Part shown: one piece after another, positions 7,434-13,400 of the stretch
Layout: each line of letters starts with the position of its first letter
How positions within the stretch are numbered: the stretch's first letter is position 1
DNA from: Anaerolineaceae bacterium
GTDB lineage: Bacteria > Chloroflexota > Anaerolineae > Anaerolineales > Anaerolineaceae
Length of the DNA stretch: 17,370 nucleotides
Assembly (NCBI GenBank): GCA_011620465.1
Contig: WOZC01000156.1
Location: 1 to 17,370, forward strand
Direction of reading: 5' to 3'
Position numbers and translations under genes: made by a program
The notes under the pieces: generated by a model
Seen by the model: the letters and a program-made list of their open reading frames with translations, nothing else
What the model was told of the DNA's origin: nothing
The model's database searches: none

Positions 7434-7618
7434 TGTGCTGTTCAGTTATGAGCGCGGTGAAGACAGCAATGCGATCCAACTGTCAATAGATTGTGCTGGT
7501 CTCCCGACCGAGCACACCATCTCACCGTCAGTGTCCACCCTTTCACCCCTTTGGAGACCTGCGGTCAATTTCCGCACACGCTGGGGGCACCGGCTCGATC
7601 AGGAGTTGGCTTGATGGA

Positions 7619-7819
7619 TTATTTTGCAGCATCTCCCTTTGGGAATTGTTCTTTCATTCTGCGCTGCAAATCGCGCCGGGATAAGAAAACCTTATGTCCG
7701 CAGGTCAGGCAAACCAGTCCAATATCCGCGCCAAGCCGCACCACTTCCCACTCGTAACCCCCACAAGGATGCGCCTTGCGTAAACGGACCTTGTCTCCAA
7801 CCTTGATCTCGCTAACCAT
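7619..7819 (-). CDS. DUF951 family small protein
   Basis: I start this 66-residue protein at the ATG at 7819 (MVSEIKVGDKVRLRKAHPCG). It matches the DUF951 pattern I know from Firmicutes: GD-V--KK/RKAHPCGG--WEV-R-GADI-L-C--CGHKV-L-R--L-RR. Two cysteines in CLTCGH plus the HPCG cysteine suggest a metal or nucleic-acid binding knuckle, but the family's function is not established. An upstream in-frame TTG would add 14 residues encoded by the promoter itself, so it is rejected. The gene has no SD. Its -10 TATAAT ends six bases before the ATG, so the mRNA is predicted to be leaderless. It diverges from the M50 protease gene. Confidence 0.85.
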   Translation of the reverse strand: MVSEIKVGDKVRLRKAHPCGGYEWEVVRLGADIGLVCLTCGHKVFLSRRDLQRRMKEQFPKGDAAK

Positions 7820-7825
7820 AACGGC

Positions 7826-7849
7826 ATTATAACATCCCCATGTTATAAT
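7826..7849. promoter_or_regulatory. Mirror-symmetric divergent promoter (two extended -10 boxes in a palindrome)
   Basis: ATTATAACAT (7826-7835) and ATGTTATAAT (7840-7849) are perfect 10-bp inverted arms around CCCC. Each arm reads TGTTATAAT outward, a TGn extension plus the consensus -10 TATAAT. The minus arm serves DUF951 (ATG at 7819, six bases after the box). The plus arm points to the M50 gene (ATG at 7891). The two promoters overlap so closely that two polymerases could hardly bind at once. Confidence 0.7.
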
Positions 7850-7890
7850 TTTCGCCGGCAATGTTCACTCAACTGCCCCACTAAAATCTT

Positions 7891-8535
7891 ATGATGAATC
7901 TTAATCCTGCCACGCTTATCTCCAGGGTGATCACATTGATCATCGCACTCACCGTACATGAGTTTTCCCATGCTTTTGTCGCCACACGTTTTGGCGATAG
8001 CACCCCTGCAGACGCCGGTCGCCTGACACTTAACCCTTTAAGACACCTTGATCCCATTGGATCACTTATGCTCGTGTTGATAGGTTTTGGTTGGGCAAAA
8101 CCGGTTCCCATCAACCCCTACGTCATCCGCCAGAACAATAAAGCCGGCGTGATGTTGGTTTCGATCGCTGGACCTGTCTCTAATGTGCTCATGGCGGTCC
8201 TGGCTGCCATTCCTCTGCGGCTGGGTTTGTTCCCGGTCTCCTACCAAGCCAGCGGCATCTTCCCAACACCAGGCTATTTCGCGCTCGAATTCATTTACAC
8301 GAACGTTGCCCTTTTCCTGTTCAATATACTGCCGCTAGCGCCGCTGGATGGAGAGAAAGTGCTCGAATTTTTCCTGCCCGACAGTTGGAAAGGTGCCTCA
8401 CAAGCCATCCGCCAATATGGACCTTTTCTCCTGCTCGCGCTGGTCTTCATCGGACCACAATTCGGCTTTGATCTCTTCGGAGTCATTATCCGCCGCCCGC
8501 TGATGGCGATCGTGAACTTCCTGATTGGCGGCTGA
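7891..8535 (+). CDS. M50 family site-2-type zinc metalloprotease
   Basis: This 214-residue, strongly hydrophobic protein belongs to the compact COG1994/SpoIVFB-YwhC-like branch. The zinc and catalytic motif is HEFSH (H23, E24, H27) inside the first membrane segment. The third zinc ligand is D153 in NILPLAPLDG (145-154). ADAGRLTLNPLRHLDPIGSL after the first helix is also typical. These proteases cut within or near membranes, but no PDZ or CBS domain is present and the substrate is unknown. ATGs at 7891 and 7894 are both possible and neither has an SD. The gene is transcribed from the symmetric promoter with about 35 bases of leader. The GIY-YIG gene follows after nine bases, so the two are likely cotranscribed. 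Confidence 0.92.
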   Translation: MMNLNPATLISRVITLIIALTVHEFSHAFVATRFGDSTPADAGRLTLNPLRHLDPIGSLMLVLIGFGWAKPVPINPYVIRQNNKAGVMLVSIAGPVSNVLMAVLAAIPLRLGLFPVSYQASGIFPTPGYFALEFIYTNVALFLFNILPLAPLDGEKVLEFFLPDSWKGASQAIRQYGPFLLLALVFIGPQFGFDLFGVIIRRPLMAIVNFLIGG

Positions 8536-8544
8536 CAGGCTCTC

Positions 8545-8844
8545 GTGACTTATTATTGCTACATGCTCCTGTGCTCCAATGGTGGATACTACACTGGATG
8601 GACCACTGACCCATTTCGCAGGCTCAAGCAGCATAACGCTGGTCGGGGCGCCCGCTACACCCGCATGAATAGTCCGTGTGAACTGGTATATGTCGAAGAG
8701 GTCGCAGACCACAGCGCCGCTCTCAAACGGGAATTGGAGATAAAGCACCTCGAGCATCTGAAAAAAGTTGCCCTGGCTAACGATACCAGCCGGAACGTTT
8801 TGTTTTCTCTCCGAGGCACGAGTGAAGATGAGTCCGCCACTTAG
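8545..8844 (+). CDS. GIY-YIG nuclease-domain protein, YhbQ/UPF0213-like
   Basis: The 99-residue protein is a single GIY-YIG domain with a short tail. YCYML (4-8) and YYTG (15-18) are the two halves of the signature motif. Next come TTDPFRRLKQHNAGRGARYTR, with the catalytic arginine near R26, and ALKREL-IK, with the metal-binding glutamate E63. This is the COG2827/UPF0213 family (E. coli YhbQ group), small proteins with reported or suspected DNA nuclease activity. The start is GTG at 8545 with only a weak AGG before it, nine bases after the protease stop. The tail (about 80-99, SLRGTSEDESAT) is unlike the family and runs toward the repeat region, so it may be a later extension. Confidence 0.88.
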   Translation: MTYYCYMLLCSNGGYYTGWTTDPFRRLKQHNAGRGARYTRMNSPCELVYVEEVADHSAALKRELEIKHLEHLKKVALANDTSRNVLFSLRGTSEDESAT

Positions 8845-8868
8845 ATCAGAAAACTTCTATGAAAGCTC

Positions 8869-8890
8869 TGGTAAGGCTAGACTCTTACCA
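8869..8890 (+). terminator. Weak hairpin after the M50/GIY-YIG genes
   Basis: TGGTAAG (8869-8875) pairs perfectly with CTTACCA (8884-8890) around eight bases. It is 25 bases after the GIY-YIG stop. The following sequence (AGTCACTTTTACTTT) is only moderately T-rich, so termination may be partial. Confidence 0.35.
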
Positions 8891-8909
8891 AGTCACTTTT
8901 ACTTTGGAT

Positions 8910-8929
8910 CACGGTCACTGCGAGACCCT
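8910..8929 (+). repeat. Repeat A, copy 1
   Basis: CACGGTCACTGCGAGACCCT. The core ATCACGGTCACTGCG (8908-8922) is shared with copy 2 at 9030-9044, and the whole 20 bases with inverted copy 3 at 9463-9482. Confidence 0.7.
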
Positions 8930-9029
8930 TTGCCATTAAGCCTCAAGGGTACTGCTAACCTTCGTTTGGCAAAGAGTCGTGCAGTCTGCCTTTAATCTTT
9001 TTTCCCGAATAGAGCAAGACTTTCTTCGA

Positions 9030-9044
9030 ATCACGGTCACTGCG
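9030..9044 (+). repeat. Repeat A, copy 2
   Basis: ATCACGGTCACTGCG is identical to 8908-8922 and ends 39 bases before the GIY-YIG start at 9084. It may carry or border that gene's promoter region. Confidence 0.7.
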
Positions 9045-9083
9045 GGATTTTTTGCATTTCAACCTAAAGTAAAGTCAACAATC

Positions 9084-9377
9084 ATGAGTTACGACACAAA
9101 TTGCGTTTACATCATGTCTTCTTTCGATAACAAAGTCACCTATACTGGTGTCACCAGCATCTTGCTTCGCAGAGTCGCAGAACACCGAGAAGACAAGCCA
9201 AGCACTTTTACTGGAAAGAATAAGGACTACAAATTGGCCTTTTTCGCATGTGGCGGGAATATTATGACAGCACTTAATCGCGAAAAACAGATAAAAGCCA
9301 ACTCCAGAGCCTATAGAGGAAATCTAATCCGTTCCATGAAACCTGATTGGAAAGACCTTGCCGAAGATTGGCTCTAG
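9084..9377 (+). CDS. Second GIY-YIG nuclease-domain protein, inside inverted repeats
   Basis: I choose the ATG at 9084, giving 97 residues (MSYDTNCVYIMSS...). The open frame extends upstream to 8979, but that part is encoded by the repeat and reads as non-protein. VYI (8-10) and YTG (20-22) are the motif halves, both slightly off consensus. VTSILLRRVAEH holds the catalytic arginine (R29 or R30), and LNREKQIK holds the metal-binding glutamate E67. The ending PDWKDLAEDWL is typical of a widespread small GIY-YIG family often found in repeat-rich intergenic DNA of environmental genomes. All key residues are present, so activity is plausible. It is not a recent duplicate of the 8545 gene: the two share the fold but little sequence. 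No SD is visible. Confidence 0.85.
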   Translation: MSYDTNCVYIMSSFDNKVTYTGVTSILLRRVAEHREDKPSTFTGKNKDYKLAFFACGGNIMTALNREKQIKANSRAYRGNLIRSMKPDWKDLAEDWL

Positions 9378-9462
9378 AGCTATATTTCCGTAGTATAAAG
9401 GCTCAAAGACAGACTGCCACGACCCCTTTCCATTTAATTACGGCTCTCGTGATTCCAACAAC

Positions 9463-9482
9463 AGGGTCTTGCAGTGACCGTG
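9463..9482 (-). repeat. Repeat A, copy 3 (inverted)
   Basis: The reverse complement reads CACGGTCACTGCAAGACCCT, one mismatch from copy 1. It lies 85 bases after the GIY-YIG stop. Confidence 0.7.
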
Positions 9483-9580
9483 GGATGAGGTTAGCAGCGA
9501 CATTAACTTTTAGGATGTTGCTACAATCTTAGTCTACTTTTTCCCCCGCCAATCAGACATTTTACCGAGCACCCATAAGG

Positions 9581-9586
9581 TATACT
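9581..9586 (+). promoter_or_regulatory. Putative promoter (-10 TATACT) of the coiled-coil/GH3 operon
   Basis: The box is in the same AAGGTATACT context as that of polA. The start codon is 37 bases downstream, with TGGAGG five to six bases before the ATG. No clear -35 hexamer is seen. Confidence 0.45.
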
Positions 9587-9623
9587 TTAACCAACCAATT
9601 CTCAACGATATCCTGGAGGGACG

Positions 9624-10784
9624 ATGACAAGCTCACTTTTCTTCTCACTTTTTGGGGTTTTCCTCCCCATTCATCTCACGCAAGAAACTCAACCCACAAC
9701 CAACTGGGTCTCGATTGTGATTGGCATCCTCCTGATTCTTGGTTTTATCGGCTTGTTGATCTGGCTTTATTCCACCAAGAAATTACAGCAGTGGTTTCAA
9801 GCAGGCACCCAAAGCGGCAAATGGAAAATCCAGGACATGCAGCTTGGTGGCGAAGCCAGAAAAATTGATAAGGTAAAGGCTGCTCAAATCGAAGAGCTTG
9901 GTCGAAAAGCATGGCAATCCAGGGTGAGCGACCCCAGTTACGCACAAGCCTGGGCTGATATCGAGGCGGTTGAAACCCAAATCGACCGGATCAAAGAACA
10001 TTCCCGAACATTGCAAGACAACCTGAACCGGGTCAGCAGCGAGCGCGAGAACCTCACCCTCGATTTTGATAATCAGATAGCCCAATTGGACCTCCAGCGC
10101 AAGGATACTGAAAGCAAATTGAAACAAGCTCAGTCTGCGCTGCATCAACTTGAGACAGATATTGATTCCCTTGCCAGTCAAAAAAGTAGCTTACAGCGTG
10201 AAATCAAAGCCACCCGTACCGATCTGATCAATACGGAAGGATCAGACGAACCTGACCGCCAGGATATCTTGAGCAATCTAAATGCGCGCTTGGATGGGCT
10301 TGTATCGCAATTGCTCGAAGTCAGCAACGACGAGCCCGAGCTTGCTGGTCGTATCCCCAGCTATCAGTCCGAGGTTCTTTCGCTGAATGCCCGCATCACC
10401 GAAATTTCGGATCAAGCCCGCCGCCTTGAAGGTGAGAAGTCACAGGAATTGGAGCCGCTCAACCTCCAGGTGGATGCGCTCGAAAAACAATTGCGCACGA
10501 AAAGTGAAGAAATCAAGGATCTCGAGAACAAGATGGAACCAATGATCAAATCTTTGGGTTACCTGGTTGACACTGCCCGACCATCTTCTGAAGTTTTGCA
10601 GGAATCCTACAACCTGCTGGATGCCACTTACCAAAAATTAGCCAACACTACTCAGGAGCGCACCGGGATCGATGCCAAACTGGAAGGGCTGGATAAGGCT
10701 GCCTCGCGCAATTTCTATTTACTGATCCTGCTTGGTGTTATCGTGCTGGTCCTGGGCATTCTATTGATCGCTGGTATATTGTAG
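9624..10784 (+). CDS. Membrane-anchored coiled-coil protein of unknown function
   Basis: I do not recognise this 386-residue protein. Residues 3-18 (SSLFFSLFGVFLPIHL) look like a signal or short hydrophobic segment. Residues 27-49 (NWVSIVIGILLILGFIGLLIWLY) are a clear membrane helix followed by KK. Residues 52-105 are a mixed region (QWFQAGTQSGKWKIQDM). About 105 to 350 is a long, charged coiled coil rich in E, Q, K and L. Residues 363-386 (FYLLILLGVIVLVLGILLIAGIL) are a C-terminal membrane helix that ends the protein. Both ends are thus anchored, and the lysines after the second segment suggest that the coil is cytoplasmic. It has an SD (GGAGG) and its own promoter. GH3 follows after 13 bases. 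Envelope organisation or a scaffold role is only a guess. Confidence 0.88.
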   Translation: MTSSLFFSLFGVFLPIHLTQETQPTTNWVSIVIGILLILGFIGLLIWLYSTKKLQQWFQAGTQSGKWKIQDMQLGGEARKIDKVKAAQIEELGRKAWQSRVSDPSYAQAWADIEAVETQIDRIKEHSRTLQDNLNRVSSERENLTLDFDNQIAQLDLQRKDTESKLKQAQSALHQLETDIDSLASQKSSLQREIKATRTDLINTEGSDEPDRQDILSNLNARLDGLVSQLLEVSNDEPELAGRIPSYQSEVLSLNARITEISDQARRLEGEKSQELEPLNLQVDALEKQLRTKSEEIKDLENKMEPMIKSLGYLVDTARPSSEVLQESYNLLDATYQKLANTTQERTGIDAKLEGLDKAASRNFYLLILLGVIVLVLGILLIAGIL

Positions 10785-10797
10785 ACTTCCAAAAAGA

Positions 10798-13218
10798 ATG
10801 AAATCAGCAAAAGAGATTATTCCACTCTTAACCTGGAAAGAAAAATGTGCCATGGGTTCAGGCGAAGATACCTGGCAGTCTAAACCCATAACTCGCTTGG
10901 AAATCCCTTCTCTTCTGTTTCATGACGGACCTCACGGCTTGCGCAAGCAGCTGGATACCTCTGATGCCCTTGGTCTAAATGAAAGCGTACCAGCCACTTG
11001 CTTTCCCACTGCAGCAATCAGTGCTTGTTCCTTCGATCGTGAATTGCTCTGGGAGTTGGGAGCTGCCTTAGGGAAAGAAGCTCTTTTACAGGAAATTGAT
11101 GTCGTGCTTGGACCTGGAATCAACATCAAGCGTTCACCATTATGCGGAAGAAACTTTGAATACTTCTCGGAGGATCCACTTCTCAGTGGGGAGCTGGCGG
11201 TTGCCTACATTCAAGGGATGCAAGCCCAGGGTATTGGCGCGTGTCTCAAACACTTTGCCGCCAACAACCAGGAGTATTGCCGTCTGCTCAGCAATTCTCA
11301 GGTAGACGAGCGCGCTCTGCGCGAAATCTACTTGAAAGCTTTCGAAATCGCGGTCCGCAAAGCGCAACCCTGGACGATTATGCCTGCTTACAACCGTGTC
11401 AACGGAGTCTATGCTTGCCAGAACGAACAACTGTTGACCAAAATCGCTCGTGAAGAATGGGGCTTCGAGGGCATGTTCATTAGTGATTGGGGCGCCGTGG
11501 ATGACCGGGTGCAGGCTGTGCGAGCGGGTTTGGACCTGGAGATGCCCAGTAGTGATGGTTACCGGGATGCTCAGTTGCTCAAGGCATTCAAACACAGTCA
11601 ATTCGAGGAACGCTTCTTGGACAGGGCTGTGGAAAAGCTGCTCAATCTGATCAACAAGTGCCTGAGACCCAAAATCTTGTCTTCCGAAAACATTTTTCTG
11701 GAAAACCACCAGCTGGCTCGAAGAATTTTGGCTGAATCGGCAGTCTTACTGAAGAACGAGTCCGCCCTTCTTCCTCTTGAGCCGCAGTCTGAGATACTGA
11801 TCGTAGGGGAATTAGCCCAAAAGCCCCATTATCAAGGCTCAGGAAGCAGCCGCGTTAACCCCACAGGATTGGTCAGCCTCACCCAGGCAATGGCGGCATG
11901 CAGTTTGGACTGGGATTATGTGCCTGGTTACCTAATTGACAATCAGGATGATTTCGCTGACCTGATTACCGAGGCATGCCTTTCTGCAAAAGGTAAAGAT
12001 GCGGTTGTTGTTGTAGTTGGTCTGACTGAAGAGGATGAAACTGAAGGCTTTGATCGCCCACACCTCGAGCTGCAGTCCAATCAAAACGAACTGATCAAAG
12101 CTCTGGCAGAAGTCACCCCCAACCTGGTTGTCGTTTTGCAAGGTGGCGGGGTGGTGACACTTCCATGGCTGGATGAGGTCGGTGCAGTGCTCTTAGTAGG
12201 TTTGGCTGGTCAGGGGTTTGGAGAAGGCTGCCTGGACTTGCTGTTGGGGAATACCAACCCCAGCGGTAAGCTGGCAGAAAGCTGGCCGCTCTCGTTAGCC
12301 GATGTGCCTTCCAATAACAGTTATGGGCAGCGCTACAACACACCTTACCTTGAAAGCCTGTTTGTCGGCTATCGCTATTACGATAGCGCTGGGAAAGCAG
12401 TCCGCTTCCCCTTTGGGTATGGGCTCTCTTATACCAATTTTGTTTTTTCAGACCTTCAGGTTTCCAATGATAAATTGCACCCCGGTGAAAACCTTACGCT
12501 GAAGTTGAAGTTGACCAACACTGGCGCACAAATCGGCAAAGAAGTCGTGCAGGTTTATGTCAGTGCCCCTGAAAGCACTGTTTTCAGACCAGCGAAAGAG
12601 TTGAAGGGTTTCTGCAAAGTTGAACTACAGCCTGGTGAGACAAAAGAAGTAGAAATCGGCTTGGTTTATGAAGATTTCGCGTTCTGGAATCCGGAAACGC
12701 ACGCCTGGCAGGTTGAAGAAGGTGCTTACGAGGTCAGGATTGGCAGCAGCAGTTCAGACCTACCACTACGTATCGTGGTTCAACTTGAAGCGCAGTCGGC
12801 GACCCAAACGCCTGATTTTCGCAAGTTGACGCCTCAATACTACCAACTGCCGCAAGATCCAGCCGACTTCAGCCTGGAGCAATTCGAAAAATTACCCGGT
12901 TCAGTGAAGGTAAACGACCCGCTGCGCACTCCCGGGAATTTTGACCTGAATTCAACGCTTTGGGAAGCACGGAATTACTGGCAGGGGCGCCTGGTTTCCA
13001 AATACGCCATGAAGGCAGCCAATCGTATGATCGTTAATTCCACCGATACCTCGGGTAATACCCGCCGCACAGTTGAAGTTTCCACCAACGACGCCCCATT
13101 GCGATCGTATAATATGGGAGGCATATCCATGAACGTTTCTATAGGTATGTGCCACTTCTTGAATAAACACTTTTTGAGGGGTTTCTGGTATTTGTTGAAA
13201 GGGTCGCTGAAAAAGTAA
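10798..13218 (+). CDS. Glycoside hydrolase family 3 enzyme (beta-glucosidase-like)
   Basis: The 806-residue protein has the usual GH3 order. The N-terminal barrel (about 25-290) includes HDGPHGLRKQ, KHFAANNQE and FISDWGAVDD, where D230 is the expected nucleophile. The second domain (about 310-540) includes GSGSSRVNPTG and DETEGFDRPHLEL, where E416 is the likely acid/base. A fibronectin-III-like domain (about 570-655) contains KELKGFCKVELQPGETKEVEI. These enzymes remove terminal beta-linked sugars from oligosaccharides; the exact sugar cannot be read from the sequence. An unusual C-terminal extension of about 130 residues (from about 675) ends in a basic, partly hydrophobic tail. No signal peptide is seen, so it should act on imported sugars in the cytoplasm. 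The SD is weak, and the gene probably relies on the promoter of the coiled-coil gene. Confidence 0.95.
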   Translation: MKSAKEIIPLLTWKEKCAMGSGEDTWQSKPITRLEIPSLLFHDGPHGLRKQLDTSDALGLNESVPATCFPTAAISACSFDRELLWELGAALGKEALLQEIDVVLGPGINIKRSPLCGRNFEYFSEDPLLSGELAVAYIQGMQAQGIGACLKHFAANNQEYCRLLSNSQVDERALREIYLKAFEIAVRKAQPWTIMPAYNRVNGVYACQNEQLLTKIAREEWGFEGMFISDWGAVDDRVQAVRAGLDLEMPSSDGYRDAQLLKAFKHSQFEERFLDRAVEKLLNLINKCLRPKILSSENIFLENHQLARRILAESAVLLKNESALLPLEPQSEILIVGELAQKPHYQGSGSSRVNPTGLVSLTQAMAACSLDWDYVPGYLIDNQDDFADLITEACLSAKGKDAVVVVVGLTEEDETEGFDRPHLELQSNQNELIKALAEVTPNLVVVLQGGGVVTLPWLDEVGAVLLVGLAGQGFGEGCLDLLLGNTNPSGKLAESWPLSLADVPSNNSYGQRYNTPYLESLFVGYRYYDSAGKAVRFPFGYGLSYTNFVFSDLQVSNDKLHPGENLTLKLKLTNTGAQIGKEVVQVYVSAPESTVFRPAKELKGFCKVELQPGETKEVEIGLVYEDFAFWNPETHAWQVEEGAYEVRIGSSSSDLPLRIVVQLEAQSATQTPDFRKLTPQYYQLPQDPADFSLEQFEKLPGSVKVNDPLRTPGNFDLNSTLWEARNYWQGRLVSKYAMKAANRMIVNSTDTSGNTRRTVEVSTNDAPLRSYNMGGISMNVSIGMCHFLNKHFLRGFWYLLKGSLKK

Positions 13219-13249
13219 AAGCTGCCCTCTTTACTGTTTTTGTTTTTTT
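13214..13249 (+). terminator. Intrinsic terminator after the GH3 gene
   Basis: AGTAAA (13214-13219) pairs with TTTACT (13230-13235) around a ten-base loop. A nearly unbroken T run (GTTTTTGTTTTTTT) follows. The stem overlaps the GH3 stop codon. The stem is AT-rich but the T tract is excellent. Confidence 0.65.
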
Positions 13250-13389
13250 CGTCATTAGAGTAGCGGAGCGACGAAACAATCACACCGTCAAAAGAGAGAT
13301 TCTTCGCAAAAGAAGCTGATAACAGATGAAAAAACGTCATTGCAATTGCTTGCGTTCGAAGCATGAGGATCGAAGAAGCAATCTCTTTG
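13250..13389. repeat. Degenerate REP-like repeats
   Basis: Two pieces resemble the REP-like repeat common in Chloroflexota and other environmental genomes, whose typical form starts GTCATTGCGAGG and continues GCGAAGCAATCTC. One is 13251-13281 (GTCATT, then GCGGAGCGACGAAACAATC). The other is 13335-13389 (CGTCATTGC at its start, GAAGAAGCAATCTCTTTG at its end). AAGAGAGATTCTTCG (13291-13305) is a partial inverse of the end of the second piece. They fill the gap between the convergent GH3 and dtd genes. The comparison to the family is from memory. Confidence 0.5.
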
Positions 13390-13400
13390 TAAATAAAAAA

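Larger units (their letters stand above)
7385..7618. other. Non-coding gap with several possible stem-loops (candidate RNA, unassigned)
   Basis: No coding frame is convincing here. Read on the plus strand, CCAACT (7476-7481) can pair with AGTTGG (7604-7609) and enclose three hairpins: 7493-7515 (GTGCTGGTC with GACCGAGCAC, one bulge), 7560-7576 (TGCGG with CCGCA) and 7580-7594 (GCTGG with CCGGC, one G-U pair). GGTCTCC (7498-7504) is also a perfect complement of GGAGACC (7553-7559), which would break the first hairpin. I do not recognise a known riboswitch, 4.5S, 6S or tmRNA consensus. It may be a small RNA, a leftover repeat, or chance. Confidence 0.25.
8910..9497. mobile_element. Candidate repeat-bounded element carrying a GIY-YIG gene
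   Basis: The 20-base string at 8910-8929 (CACGGTCACTGCGAGACCCT) recurs inverted at 9463-9482 with 19 of 20 identities. A second block (8971-8993, core CAGTCTG) recurs inverted at 9405-9429, and a third (CTGCTAACCT, 8952-8961) recurs inverted at 9488-9497. The only gene between them is the second GIY-YIG protein. There are no transposase motifs or obvious target-site duplications. It could be a small mobile unit, or a repeat cluster that grew around the gene. Confidence 0.45.
9378..9623. other. Repeat-rich gap between the GIY-YIG and coiled-coil genes
   Basis: The left part (9405-9497) holds the inverted repeat blocks described for the GIY-YIG element. The right part (9500-9580) is unremarkable. 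The promoter and SD of the coiled-coil gene occupy the last 45 bases. No gene is supported. Confidence 0.6.

Noticed and set aside
7440..7612. Known riboswitch or 4.5S/6S RNA
   Set aside because: I looked for the conserved cores of common riboswitches and of SRP RNA and found none.
7491..7757. Plus-strand open frame of 88 residues
   Set aside because: It overlaps the DUF951 gene antisense and crosses the hairpin-rich gap. Composition is unlike a protein and no SD is present.
8979..9083. N-terminal 35 residues of the longest frame for the second GIY-YIG protein
   Set aside because: They are encoded by the repeat region (repeat A copy 2 included) and lie before the normal family start, so the ATG at 9084 was chosen.
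11140..11709. 189-residue minus-strand open frame
   Set aside because: It is antisense to the GH3 catalytic barrel, including the SDW nucleophile motif.
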